DNA of 64,000 bases from Ambrosia x helenae (Eukaryota; Streptophyta; Magnoliopsida; Asterales; Asteraceae), in contig CM061223.1 in assembly GCA_030844895.1 (NCBI GenBank), forward strand, positions 35,311,435-35,375,434, read 5' to 3'. A program made the position numbers and the translations under genes. This document shows, one piece after another, positions 10,901 to 21,947 of this stretch (positions within the stretch are counted from its first letter, which is position 1; each line of letters starts with the position of its first letter). The notes under the pieces are model-generated. The model was not told the origin of the DNA, did not search any database, and saw only the letters and a list, made by a program, of their open reading frames with translations.

Positions 10901-11563
10901 GAGTCACAACAGTTAGTTTTATGTTCGAGGCTGGTTTCTGGACACGTTTTGACAGACGCTGAAGACGTGTGGAGCTGGAATAGCGGTTCACTGCAGATCT
11001 TAAATGTTCCTGTTTTGAAAGAATGGGTCAAAAGTAATCGCAGCGGGGCTGCAGGTGAAGTTATGCGCTGGAGTAATTGGATTCCGACTAAGTGTAACAT
11101 CTTTATGTGGCGCGCTTGGTTGGATCGTATCCCCACGAAGGCAGCCCTTGCACGAAGGAGCATTCATGTTGGGAACCCGCTCTGCGTTTTGTGTGAAGAA
11201 ACAGAAGAAACGGTTGATCATTTGTTCGTTGGATGCAGAATTACGGATGGGATTTGGCACGCCATTGCTAGATGGTTAAAGATTCCGCCTTTGTTTTTCT
11301 TCTCGCTTCACGATATTCAATCTGTAGCAGAAAATATGCATGTTTCTGCAGCCAAGAAGGAAGTGGTTAAAGGTATCTTGATGATCGTTTGTTGGCGGAT
11401 TTGGAAAATGAGAAACGACAAAGTATTTAATGCGGCGAATACGATTATAAACCAAAGTATTGCGGATATCAAGTCTCTAAGTTTTCTATGGTACAACAAT
11501 AGAGGGAAACATAATAGGGTGGGTTGGAAGGATTGGAAGCATTTTGTTTTTGATGTAAATTAA
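7907..11563 (+). CDS. LINE ORF2: endonuclease / reverse transcriptase / zinc-binding domain
   Basis: 1218 residues, uninterrupted. Residues 1-230 form an apurinic-type endonuclease that would nick target DNA (NVRGLG at 7-12, QET 35-37, GGGDFN 139-144, RIDRIF 194-199, SDHCP 221-225). Residues about 445-760 are a reverse transcriptase (KAPGPDGF 451-458, YRPINL 511-516, KIDFEKAYD 578-586, GMRQGDPISP 636-645, catalytic FADD 685-688). The C-terminus has the plant zf-RVT domain (PTKCNIFMWRAWLDRIPTK, then CVLCEETEETVDHLF near 1092-1106). All key residues are present and the length fits plant L1 ORF2, so the enzyme may be active although ORF1 is broken in cis. It starts at ATG 7907, overlapping the ORF1 stop. 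An 11-G run encodes the GGGD motif, one glycine more than usual. Confidence 0.97.
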   Translation: MNVLSINVRGLGDDKKWDWLRKLRRDNEVCVLLIQETQLTSLDGINLGRIWGNDDFLFDWVPSNGRSGGLLTIWDPKAVTSHVVVKHQNFLFVTGVVKVNGKGLCCGNVYIPHRIVDKRRVWGDIKQASTFTQDYVIMGGGDFNCVRNVDERKNSKFDIVAAREFNEFLDDIGLCEHLLRGRKFTYCVGNKFSRIDRIFISPSVLLEWPNAEYRVLYREWSDHCPLLFKVVSRNFGAKPFRFFNSWLQRDGIDGVVSNAAMREIAEDLYPDLRLLWKLKNIKSALKAWLKEVKKAESEEEHLLRQETDSLQVMMEDRVLSEEETWIYEEGSFRLRELEFWKASDVKQKSRVRWAKEGDENTAYFHGCIKSRKASNAIPGLMLNGVWETRPSVIKCEVLRFFREKFSEDIKTRPMLQCYGLNRLSDIDAADLVLPFADKEIRDAAFSCGSDKAPGPDGFNFRFIKKYWSLFVQDFNRIFEDFFSNASIRRGVGSSFITLVPKVQDPVTLSEYRPINLVGVVNKIISKVLACRLKKVMDKLINETQTAFVAGRYILDGPMVVSEVLTWARRSKKKLFMFKIDFEKAYDNINWGFIITVMRQMGFPEIWCGWIYGILSSARSSVLVNGSPTFEFDCEKGMRQGDPISPFLFIIAMEALSGMLKKVCDEKMFTGIQFPNEGPCVSHLLFADDAMIMGEWSDENFKVLKRVFRIFHLCSGLKINISKSTLFGVGVHGDELGNKAGELGCSSGALPFKYLGIQIGANMNRISSWDPVIEVFRKRLTKWKAKVLSIAGRLVLIKSVLESLPVYYFSLFKAPLTVSKQLETLIKRFLWGGNIDVYKIHWVKWEVLTRSKNEGGLGLSRLEDINNALILKWLWRYRLDPRALWRRVIDAIHGSSRRNQSIVCNTSVRGVWSSIVKNGDRVVSNGNAFNSLFQVNVGCGRDVKFWVDPWVDRLPLRFLFPDLFRLETNKHCSVADRVGRGSFSGALFWNWKQYPSTVQESQQLVLCSRLVSGHVLTDAEDVWSWNSGSLQILNVPVLKEWVKSNRSGAAGEVMRWSNWIPTKCNIFMWRAWLDRIPTKAALARRSIHVGNPLCVLCEETEETVDHLFVGCRITDGIWHAIARWLKIPPLFFFSLHDIQSVAENMHVSAAKKEVVKGILMIVCWRIWKMRNDKVFNAANTIINQSIADIKSLSFLWYNNRGKHNRVGWKDWKHFVFDVN

Positions 11564-11646
11564 CTTTGGTTTTCGTCGGGCATCTCTTCCTTAGAGATTC
11601 CGGCTTGTGTTCTTTTTAATGAAATTCGCCCTTCAAAAAAAAAAAA
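11564..11646 (+). other. LINE 3' UTR and poly-A tail
   Basis: Short UTR with GGCATCTCTTCCTTAGAGAT and an AATG-type signal region (TTTTTAATGAAATTCG), ending in A12 at 11635-11646. Confidence 0.8.
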
Positions 11647-12231
11647 GGTAACCAAGTCTTTGTGATTTAATGTTAATGTAGATTCTAATATTTCTATCAG
11701 GTATTGATGTTTTACAAGAAACTATTTTAGTTGTGTCTACAGTTTTTTTATGCTAATTGTTTTTTTTTTTTTTTTGCCATGCTTCTATAACATGTTGTGT
11801 CTACTATTTTTGTTCTTATTGTTGTATTTTGCTATGCTTCTACAACATTTGCTTATAGTTTGTTAACAGAAAAAAAATATGGATTTTTTTGTTCAATTTT
11901 ATAAACAAAGGGAGTTATATGTAAATTTACCATGATGCACATTCTTTACACTACAAAGGATTATTAAGAAAATTAGCCAGTGTGTATTCTTTGTCGTTGG
12001 GTCTTATTTAAACCCCGAAGTAACGTGCGGGTAAACCCATTATTATACAAAATGCAAAATTTTATTTTCCACGTACATAATACAATAAAACCTGCTTGCT
12101 TTTATTTTTTATTTCTTTTACTACATGCTTCTTGAAAGGTCTTCCCTAAAAATATGAAAGAAAAAAAGAATACACGATTTATAAAATCATCATTAAAATT
12201 ACAATAACATAAACACAATAAATTTGAAACT

Positions 12232-12271
<40 letters not shown>

Positions 12272-13205
12272 TGTCACCATCAACATAGTCATACTCAATT
12301 ATTTGAGAATATGCGCCGGTTTCATTTGAACAAGTTGTATATATTTTAAAATGCAACGTAATTTAGTGTGTTGTCTGTATTTGTAAGTGTATTGGGTAGT
12401 TAAAACCTTTTGTAACATCAAGCTAATATATATCAAGCTATATATATGTTATATGAATAAAATTTTAACTCAAGTAATGGTGAGGCTTTAATATAATGCC
12501 TCCTACGACCTACAACATTTGAATGAAATTATTTTTTCTAACTATACAATTTGAATATGGTTAGTAACCATTAACCAAATATAGTAAACATAGATCATAT
12601 TTGATATATTATCATGCATGCATATTAATGAATTCATCAAATGACCAAACAATTACAAATTTTGTCCCAAATGTTTGCTTTTGCATACAATCTAATGGGT
12701 TCTGTTATGATGGGAATGCAGGTCCGAATGTCCGATAGAAGCACTAGGCTGGTGTTGTTGTCGTCATTGCGCCCACCCCAACTGAGTTAATCAAGTGTAG
12801 GTCAGTGGTTTTTAACACAACTACTTCCTATAGTTTAGTGATCGACTTATTTAAAAGTCAAATATACAAAATTTCAGCATCGAAACTAATCAGCTAGCTT
12901 TAGGTATTGTGATTGATAATTGATACATTGGCCATTATAGCAGCAGATATGTTTTAACTAATTTTTTAAAACTAACTGCAGACATTTATTGAAGGTATTC
13001 TAGAGCATGTTATGGAATTTAGATAGCAGGAGAAGGTTTTTATTGAGGTTACTTTTCTTGTGTTTGTAAAATCACCATAAGCCATATGTGTGTTTTTTGT
13101 GTTTGTATTTCCTTTTTTATCGATAGGATTTTGGTTTTATATATGGTGTATTTTTTGAGTATGTAAATGGTGGTTAATTATTTTTGTTATTATTTAGTTT
13201 AGTTA
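11647..13205. other. A+T-rich stretch without recognisable gene
   Basis: Many T and TA runs, including a TA tract at 12237-12265. No frame longer than about 85 codons and none with recognisable content. No LTR, TIR or gene signature noticed. Confidence 0.5.
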
Positions 13206-13235
13206 TGCGTGTGCAGAGTAAATAAAAAAAAAACC

Positions 13236-13261
13236 TTTAGCGGCGACGTGTCGCCGCTAAA
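13236..13261. repeat. Perfect 12-bp-arm palindrome with degenerate repeats beside it
   Basis: TTTAGCGGCGAC at 13236-13247, GT spacer, GTCGCCGCTAAA at 13250-13261. Related words TTTAGCGTGGAC and TTTAGCGGCAAC follow at 13342-13368. Arms of this kind occur in subterminal regions of plant DNA transposons (CACTA-like or MITE). The element edges cannot be drawn. Confidence 0.5.
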
Positions 13262-13561
13262 AGTCATGCCCAGATTGCACTGGATTCTGCCACGTGGCAA
13301 AAAAAGTAAAGATAAAAAATAATGCCATGTGGATAAATAGCTTTAGCGTGGACACCTTTAGCGGCAACAGGGGCAATAGCAACAGACAAAAGGTGATATA
13401 TCTTTAGTTCTGTATTGCGTAGTTAATGAAAGCATTATATACGTAAGTATACAAATAATATATCGTTAAAAAATAACAAAAGAAGTTGATCAAACTTTAC
13501 CATTGCGTTTGTTTTGTATGCAACGTTGCTTATTTACCAATAATATCTATAAGGATTCGGT

Positions 13562-13856
13562 TCTAATGAGAACGAGGTTGAGTTGTGAGAACTGTGAGAA
13601 CTCCGATGAAAATACGAATTTCAAAAAAAAAATTATACATTGATGTAAAAATGGCTATCTAAGAAATATAAAAAAAAATGGAAAAAAATTCCGCCGTCCT
13701 TACACCGGTGTAAAAAAAAGTGATGTAAATGTGTACATCGATGTAATATTTTATTATGGTTTAATCATAATCACGCATTCATTTTACAATTAATTAAATG
13801 TGTGAGCTATAAAGAGAGTTACTATGGTTATCACAACTTAACTTAGTTATCATTTT
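13562..13856. mobile_element. MITE, family M1, copy 1
   Basis: About 295 bp with imperfect inverted ends: left TAATGAGAACGAGGTTGAGT, right GTTATCACAACTTAACTTAG. The interior has ACACCGGTGTAA and ATGTACATCGATGTAA palindromic words. Inverted relative to the copies at 38246 and 41229. Confidence 0.7.
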
Positions 13857-14522
13857 AATCCATCCCATATATATAATAACTTAAAATTACATTATATATT
13901 ATATGTATGTGTATTATTTTGAAAGTGTCCGAAAGGGTATACATATAGAGATTTTTTTGGATGAATTGTATGATGAAAATTAATCTATACATTATAATAT
14001 TTTTTATATAATAAAACAAAATAATTTTATCTACATGACATGCTACTAAAACCACTACCTTTGTAAATTCTCTCTTAAAATTTTAATGTCAATTCTCATT
14101 CATGTGAACCTAATATTAATTAATAAAATCTTTCATGTATTTTTTTAATGGCAAGGAATAACGTGTTAACTACCGTGACATCGGACGCTGTGGTCAAGGT
14201 CGACTACTCGACCGCCGTCAGCCCCTTGACTTTTCCAGATGCGTGGAAATTCTACCTACACCCTCAAATTCTATTTGTGGGGTTTTACCGCGAGGCGCGT
14301 GACACCAGGATCCAAGTCTCATCACAAACGACAACTATATGAGAAAATACGTAAAAGAAAACCACGAAGTTCAACAATACAACAGAATCATAATAGTGTT
14401 TATAGACCCAAAGCAAAGTAATATTAGTTCAAAACAGTTTAATGTTCAAAAGTAGTCATAATGATAATGATGGATTCTGTGGACTCCTGTGCGTCCTAGA
14501 CCAATGCTACTACCTTAGCGAC

Positions 14523-14985
14523 CTGAGAAAACATGTTAAAATGTGTCAACATAACAATGCTGGCGAGTTCACAGGTTTTTCAAAAATAGTTCCATAAGTA
14601 AGAAAGATCATATCCGTTACTACTATGTTATATGAACGTTAGCTAGACGTTAAGTATGTTACTATTGCGATTGAAACCATTGCTGACTGTGTTGTTCCTT
14701 ATAGTGTGTACCATTCAGACTACCGTCATCCCCGGTAGGCCCTGTGTGTTCGAGATAATATGCACCCGTCCAACCTCCAGTTGACACGGGCGGTGTTTGT
14801 CAGGCCCAATAGATCTATCCACATTCCCCCGCTATATACCCATATTAGTGGTTTCCTTGGGATTTAGATGACTCGCATAGTAAACAAATGATAACACTAG
14901 TAAAACATGATCTTTAAGTACCTGAAATGCATAGCATGTTTCTCCCTCATGCGAAGATGTATAAAAGTGGGGCCGTGAACATCAC
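14523..14985 (-). promoter_or_regulatory. Leader intron-like structured block, LTR G1
   Basis: Minus strand: donor-like TATG/GTGATGTTCACGGCCCC starting at 14985. Palindrome ATAGATCTAT at 14809-14818. Complementary segment CCTGTGAACTCGCC at 14562-14575. Acceptor-like TTTTCTCAG ends at 14523, 39 nt further. The donor has one substitution from GTGAGT, so this old copy may be decayed. Confidence 0.5.
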
Positions 14986-15287
14986 CATAGGTTGCATTTG
15001 TTTGAAAAATGATACCAGGCGTGTTATGATAGCGTCCCGACTACTGGAAACTTATCATTAATAGCCTATGAGTTGTTTAACCGAAGTCATGTTTGCCTAG
15101 CAACCCTTGGTTGTCCAAACCGAAACTGTTTTTGTTTGAAAAGAACATTTGACGTTTGCCACGACCACACAAAACTCGACATCCCGTTGGTGACCCGCAA
15201 TATTAGTCTAATAGTCACACGTGAGTTAACAGGTAAGCGTACATGAAAAACACGTAAATTTGCACGTAATGGGTCATATCAGCATGT

Positions 15288-15515
15288 TACACACGAAGGG
15301 GTCACAATAACAAGTGAAGGGCTCATATTTCATACGAAGGGCTCATGATAATAGGCGATGGGATCATACATGGGCGAAGGGGTGATGTTCTACACGAAGG
15401 GGTCCAAATTAAACACGAAGGGGTCATGAGTTGGGCGAAGGGGTCATGTTTATAGGCGAAGAGGTCACTATCCAGGTGAAGGGGTTCCATCTGGGCGAAG
15501 GGGTGAGCCCTTCGC
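15288..15515. repeat. Minisatellite of GCGAAGGGGTCATG-type units inside LTR G1
   Basis: About eleven imperfect units of roughly 18-24 bp with core CGAAGGGGTC (for example ACACGAAGGGGTC, GGGCGAAGGGGTCATG, GGCGAAGAGGTCAC). They lie about 800 nt downstream of the TATA box on the LTR sense strand. Confidence 0.85.
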
Positions 15516-16320
15516 CCTCTGCAGCACTTTTATCTTTCGATACCCCTCGAATCGACTCCGAAGCTTGTCCACACGTAGCCGACCACTACCAACCTAATCT
15601 CTGGCCTATCCCCATCATCCTACATCACTTAGCACATAGACAAAACAGGTTTTGATCATAATTTGCAAGTTTTACCCAATTTGGCAAAGATTATGAAAAC
15701 ATCACATCATGCATGTGTTCTTTACCATAAAATAATTAAAACACATAATCACATTTACAATCATGTCTAATTCATACCACAGCTTCCTATCATGATTCTA
15801 CGCATAACCTAATCATCTTATCATCCATAACAATCATCAAAAGCATCAAAATCCCTAAAATAGCACTAATGTTCATAAAACTTCATAATCCAAACAAACA
15901 CACCCTAAACATGCTTCTAACACATCAATAAACATCATATTAGCACCATATTATCATCACAACAACATATAACACCGAAGCCCTAATTTCTAGATCACCA
16001 ACATTGTTGAAAACTTGGGTTTTTGTTATAAAACTCATTAGATGGTTTAGATCTTGTTTAGGAAAGCTTTTGTTTATGAAAACACTTTAAAATTAGGTTT
16101 TGGACATCAAGGGTTTATGTAAACATCATTAAAATGATAGGAAAAGATGTTGGATATAACACCCACCTCAGATCTAAGCCTTGATAATGATTTGTAGGTG
16201 CTTTTAGGCTAGAAATGGGTGATTTGGGGGTAAAAACTTGTGGTACAGATGTATGGGTCGAGAGAGCACTTAGGGGCGAGTTAGGGTTTGTGAAATGGTG
16301 AAAATGTATAAAAACGGGGT

Positions 16321-16327
16321 ATTTATA
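16321..16327 (-). promoter_or_regulatory. TATA box of LTR G1
   Basis: Minus strand TCAGGTATAAATACC, directly downstream of the GCGAAGGGG-word segment. The same layout is seen in LTR G3 (45692-45699). Confidence 0.7.
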
Positions 16328-16756
16328 CCTGAAGGGCCTGCATGAGGCGAATGGGTCCTTGATAGGCGAAGGGGCCTGCCATTCGCCCTATAAACCAGGC
16401 GAAAAGGTCCATCCCTTCGCCCCTGTCTCCAAATTTTGCATCTGAAACACGTTTTCTCATATAATTTCACATAAACATGTATTCCTAAGTTACCAATGAT
16501 CGTATAACACGTAATTATCAACAAGTTTCCCATGTTGCATTATTGTTTTACCAATGGACGGGATACGAGACTCGTGTGCATGTGTTTACACGGTGATCCT
16601 CCAAATCACCAAACCATAACTAATATGTGTGTAAGACCGACTCCTGGTGATCCCCCGAATCACTCAACTAACCCATTTAAGTACGTTTAAAGAATGTTTT
16701 GCTAAGGTAGACCTATGTGTTTGATAAAAGTATTAACCTGGGTTGCCGGGTGTCAC

Positions 16757-16930
16757 ATCATCCTCCTGTTGAAAGATTTTTCGTCCTGAAATTTTTCGAA
16801 GGCGAAAGAGAAAGGAAGATTTTTTTTTGGTTGCTACAGAATAATCGATAAAACTTTGTCTCCCATCCTAGTTGAACCGATGCCACCCGTATTCGCTTTT
16901 CATTTTCACCTGGATGTCACTCCTCACAAG
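16757..16930 (-). pseudogene. gypsy polyprotein 3' end and polypurine tract remnant
   Basis: Minus strand sequence ends CAGGACGAAAAATC, then the purine tract ACAGGAGGATGA, then the LTR. This matches the usual 3' end of plant Ty3/gypsy elements, in which a GACGAA motif precedes the polypurine tract. Upstream of 16930 the similarity stops, so the internal region is deleted. Short and without an intact frame; the call rests on layout. Confidence 0.6.
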
Positions 16931-18055
16931 GGCGGGGGCAAATCTTTCGTCTATTAATAATTACCAAAACTAAGTACAACTAATTGATTTTCATATTCAA
17001 AAATTTTTGTCCCATCAACACTATTTAACATCTGTATCTATATATTTACTTTTACTATAATATATATAAATAAAAGCTTTGGTGGGACACATGTCTTCTT
17101 ATGAGGGCATCTACATTTCGTTTTCCCGCTCATTCTACTTAACCTTATTCTGATCAACACATGGATTGTATTCCCTTCAAAGTTCAAACCCTAACAGTCG
17201 CTCCTATTTGGTCAACATATCCTTAGCCGCTCCATCTTCGTTTAATTATATGGTTTACTGTTCCTAATTTACAAGGAAGATCACCATTTTGGTCATTTGC
17301 AAATATTAGTTGACCCAATTAATTTAACCCATATTATAAATTTACAAACCCTAAAATTCCCTACTTCTCATCATCCCCGCTCCATAATCAAACCTCATAC
17401 ACGATTTTGATTCTTGCTTCAAATTTTACTAAATCTTGGTATGTTTCTTTAATTCGTACTATATTTGTTTTCAAAGTTTTTTACGATATTGTTATTTTAT
17501 CTTTTCGATTTTGTGCCTCCCCCTAATTCTAGTGTTAGTTTCGAGCACTCGATGATCATATTAAAGTTAAACTTCTTCTGGTTCTTTCGATGGACCACCC
17601 GTTTGTATCGAGTTTCGATTTCAAACACAGTGTTAATGGTGCATTGGACTGATGAGTTTCAGCCTCTTTAATTGGATTCCGGTAGTTTTTATCTTTGGTT
17701 GTTAAGATTTGTTTACACCTATTTTTTGGGTTATAGTATGAGGTTATAGTTTCAATACACCATTGCTGCATAGAATATGAAGTTTTATAAATGACTTGAT
17801 TGTAGGATTTTAGTAAGTGTGGGTTGTATTGTAGTTGGCGACTTATTTAAAGTCAAAACTTTTGTACGATTTGTGCGGCCTAAGAAAATATCACCCTTAC
17901 CCTGTGCGCTGACAAGATTCTCAAGTTTTTTTCATAACTGATCTTTTATGGGTTGTAATCCGCAAGACGTTGACCTGTAAGTACCCAATTAAGAAACTCT
18001 TAAGTGACAAGGGATTGGTAAAGTAAACATGCTACTTAAAATTGGATTGTTTATG
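16931..18055. other. No recognisable gene
   Basis: Mixed-composition DNA. Sequence around 17340-17460 (pyrimidine-rich, CAAACCTCATACACG) and a 68-codon frame at 17465-17671 look superficially like a gene 5' end. There is no conserved protein content and no splice-supported continuation. It may be captured or old host DNA. Confidence 0.4.
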
Positions 18056-21000
18056 TGTGACACCAGTCAATGAATCAGGTCAATATCCGTACACATTATA
18101 CTTCACCATGTCATTTCACGTGCATATTTGACATTATTGGCATTTACTATACCATTCCTAGTCTAGCAAAGCCCGAATTAGTGCATAAATTCAATGGATT
18201 ATCCGTTTACGCATACAACACCCGAAATATCCAAAACTATTGGCATTGAGCAATCAGGCCAATCATACGCTCAACAGGGAGCAATCGGATATCCAATTAC
18301 TACGTACGAACAAAACGACAATGCACGAGACAATACCAAAGTGGGAAACTACACAATTCCACTCTAAATCCAAGCAATTCTCAATGTGTTCTATGGGAAT
18401 AACCCACAAAAATTATGGAACATTATCTAGAACACAAACATATATTAACATGAGTTAATGTCACCTAACAACACATGTTTATCATCAATTAACACATGTA
18501 TTGACACTATGGTGAATATTGTTATTACAACTACTCATGTTATTAGCACACTAGAATCAAATGTATACCTATGTTAATACTCGAAAAGTTATCCCTTTAT
18601 CATGGATGACTAGATATTTCCATTAATATATTATGCACACGTATAAACATACATGTTCGGCCAAACCTACGTGTACACACATATGGAGGTTTGGCTATAC
18701 ATAAACACATACATATACCCATTTTACCTAGACACTAAACTAGTCTAGTTAACCTTTAGACACGTGAATAAAACACGGCACAAGCATGCATAAATATGTA
18801 TTTATAATTAACTAACAAATGCATTTACATCTATGTTACACACACACACGACACCATGCATACATTCACACATGTGTTTAGACTAAACAACAAACTACAT
18901 ATATCTAACCATATGCCTATACATGCGGATATATATATATATACATATACATATATATATATATATAGCAAGACAACTCATGAACAACATCTAATGCATA
19001 CCACAAAGGACTACTAAACCATAACCAAGTTATTATACCAAAATGGGTCTTTCACATCCTTAATCATCTTCCTAGAAACAACTAGCTTCCCTAAATACAT
19101 GATCTAATGATTATAGGCCAAACTAGCATCACAAGTCCCTTTCTTCTTTTCTATTCGGACGAGATCTCACATACACCTCACCATTGATAAGTTATCTCAC
19201 ATATATATATACACGCATATACATCACACGCACACAAGAGACAAAACCACACATGGACAAACTTAACACAAACATGTGGCCTTCCAAAACTTGAAAACCA
19301 TGCTACCATACATCATAATGCCTAGTTTGTTTTGCTTGGATATGGGAGTCGTAACCAAGGAAGCTTGCCTAGAGGTTCTTGTGTCACCATCTTACTCCAA
19401 ATTAGGCCTTGTACTCTTCATGATTGTCTTCCCCATGTGTGATCACCTTCCCTTTGATGAGGATCTCTTTCATAATCGGCCTAGGGTGAAGAGAAGAGCA
19501 AGACAACAACTCATATGACAATTCATATTGTCAAACCTTTATACAAGAATAGTTAAATACCTTCTATGCACAAACCCCATGAAGCTTTAACATCCCTAAT
19601 GACAGTAAGATACAACCTCAACACCCTTATATAAAGGCCCCTTTGATCACTCAAAATCCTCACACCACAACAACACTATAATTGGCCCTCACCCCTACCT
19701 TCGGTACACACCCAACGATCCCAAACCCACTTCTTTCGAGCACACAAACCCTCCAACCATCGACCCCAAGCAAGAGACTCGAGCCAACAAAGGATTTGAA
19801 TAAGATTATAGTAATCGGCACCTACACATTGGTAAGTTAAACAACTTCATTTTTCAATCGATTTCTTACAACTTTCACCCGAACCATGACCCTTGTATAT
19901 GGAAGATGAATTGGCCTATGTCAATACACTCGACCCATGAACCCATGACACAAGTTAATCGGCCATAACTAACTAAAATTGATAATGTAGAAGTTAATCT
20001 TGCAAGTGATTCGTTTTGTTTACAAACTCTTATACATTTACACTCGCACACCTACATAGATCACAACACACCAAAAATCAATCCACATATAGGATGAAAA
20101 TCCATGGCCTAGTGATACATGGATGTACAGTCCTCGTGATTTGACCAAAAATCCGGTTTTTGGAACTAAACATAATGTAATGTATACACCTTCACATAAC
20201 TTTGTTTTTATACAAAAATATACACGACTTTGGCATGGTGCTATACACCCACATGTTTATAAACCTACGTACACCCACACCCGAGCAAATGGAGGCCGAG
20301 ATATTGGTCACTAGCAACAGATTTAGATCTAAGTGTTATGTTAAAGTTTCGTCCAATGTTATAACTTATTTTAAAATAACCTTAACATGTGTTAATCATA
20401 CCATTAACACTATAATATTAAAACATATGTTAAAACACTTGTATTTCCTAGAATCAACTACATATGTTAGAATGAGGAATATTCTATAACCCATGATAAC
20501 ATATGGGGGCCCATTTTGTTAATAATGAATACATTTTTACAATAAAACGCCCGGAATTCATGAAACCATACACTTTACAAAGTACACATGAAATACGTAG
20601 TAATTGTCACATGCACGAACAATGGCCTACATGTACAAGACACAAGGGTCCACAAAATCGGGTGAACAAATTGTAAAGTAAATGACAAGAACGTATAACT
20701 TACAATGTCCATGATAATCATAGGGTACCATTCGTCGGGACAGTAGCTATTTCACTTTTCTGCTAAACTAGACCTTATCATCAGTCATTAGGTGAGTTTC
20801 ACAGCCCCGTTTTACTGTTTTTACCTTTTTAGGGGATAAACATGCTACATTTCTAATACATTACATTTTAGGTGAATTTATATCATAACTACCATGTGAA
20901 ACATGAGATATTTGATTCATTAGCTAACATCAACCATGGAACACTAAATAGATCTACTAGGTTGACACCCCCACTCTTGGTTAGACGCTCTAACCGGTTA

Positions 21001-21734
21001 CATACAAGAGAGTGTTAGTATTCTACTATATATACGCTGTCTTTATTGTACAATGCATGAGGCACAACAGTCAAGAGGTTTGGTTATGGGACTCATGGTT
21101 GGCATAGTAATAATTAGCATATCTAGCTTTGATTGGTCATACACAAATTTTCACAAGCACATTTCATTGTACATTAAAACCTGTGAACTCACCGAAATTA
21201 TGTTGACAAATCTTTTATGCATGTTTTTCACGTAATTTTTTTTGAACGATGACTTTCATATGAGTGACCCAATATGACACTACCTAATCGGTAGCCCTAG
21301 CTAAGGTTTGCCCCATACTACGTTGTCTTAACTAAGCCCCTGTTGGTGTATCAGACTTGGTTACGGCGTTCCCCAAAAACCGTATTGCCTCCACACGAGT
21401 TTCATCGTTGGAGTAACAGCCGGGTGAAAACCGGGTTACGACTCAAGATAGAACGCTCCTCGGTGCGTTTGTCACCATCATTGCCCGAAGGGGTTTGAGT
21501 GCACATTCTGTGGTACCATAACCATCACAAGCCAAGACATAATAACATTGGTTATGTGATGTTTTTAACGTTCAGTCCAGTAATTTCAGACAATTTTACA
21601 TTTATCTTAATTATGTAAGACTTGATTTCTATGGATGGTATCTACTTTATTTATATCTTATGTGTTGCTCAAACCTTGTGCTTGAAAACCTTTCGAATCA
21701 CATCCCTGTGTTTCCGCCTTGGCGGGGTGTAACA
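18056..21734 (+). repeat. LTR D1 (family D, 3.7 kb)
   Basis: From TGTGACACCAGTCAATG to GGCGGGGTGTAACA. The start and end match LTR D2 (23129-26415) at roughly 80% by eye, with indels, including about 300 bp near 21240-21560 not present in D2. TATA box TATATAAA at 19629-19636. A decayed tRNA-Met primer site (TAGTATTAGAGC, 21738-21749) follows. Confidence 0.7.
20791..21231 (+). promoter_or_regulatory. Leader intron-like structured block, LTR D1 (acceptor mutated)
   Basis: Donor-like AG/GTGAGTTTCACAGCCCC (20791-20804). Near-palindrome ATAGATCTAC at 20948-20957, one mismatch. Complementary CTGTGAACTCACC at 21181-21193. The acceptor position reads TTTTTCAC instead of CAG, 38 nt further. Confidence 0.55.
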
Positions 21735-21947
21735 AATTAGTATTAGAGCAGAAGGTTATAGCGAACTAAGATTCTTTTTTAGTCAACTATAACTAAACAA
21801 AACAATTTCGAAACATTTTCATAAAGTACCTCTTTACCTTGCCTTGTACCTCTCAAGTTCCCAAGATGCTCCACGACTGCACATTGGTATAGTATTTCAT
21901 TTATTGACATTCATATCCATTCATATACATATGCATTTGACATGATC

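Larger units (their letters stand above)
1..11646 (+). mobile_element. L1-type LINE, 5' end outside window, split by an LTR element
   Basis: Non-LTR retrotransposon with two open reading frames in the usual plant L1 order. ORF1 is at 1-790 plus 7471-7910 and ORF2 at 7907-11563. A short 3' UTR follows, ending in a 12-A tail at 11635-11646. ORF1 and ORF2 overlap by four bases (ATGA at 7907-7910), which suggests coupled translation. The 5' end is off the window, so promoter and target-site duplication cannot be judged. The LTR element 791-7465 inserted later into ORF1. Removing it and one TSD leaves ORF1 in frame, so the LINE was intact when hit. Confidence 0.95.
14254..16756 (-). repeat. 3' LTR, family G, copy G1 (minus strand)
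   Basis: Reads on the minus strand from TGTGACACCCGGCAACC at 16756 to a degraded end near 14254 (GGGGTTTTACCGCGAGGCGC shared with LTR B). It is a 3' LTR because a gypsy 3' end and polypurine tract lie directly upstream of it in the minus direction (16757-16930). TATA box at 16321-16327. It carries a GCGAAGGGG-word segment upstream of the TATA (16330-16430) and a minisatellite of the same word downstream (15288-15515). Confidence 0.8.

Noticed and set aside
10702..11163. 153-codon minus-strand frame
   Set aside because: Antisense shadow of the intact LINE ORF2.
14148..14342. Small protein at the edge of LTR G1 (MARNNVLTTVTSD...)
   Set aside because: It runs from unassigned DNA straight into the LTR end, so the C-terminal part is LTR sequence. 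No recognisable domain.
15288..15515. CRISPR-like array
   Set aside because: Units are imperfect and contiguous with no spacer pattern, inside a plant LTR; it is a minisatellite.
17341..17671. Host gene first exon
   Set aside because: Pyrimidine-rich leader-like sequence and a short frame, but no conserved protein content or convincing exon structure.
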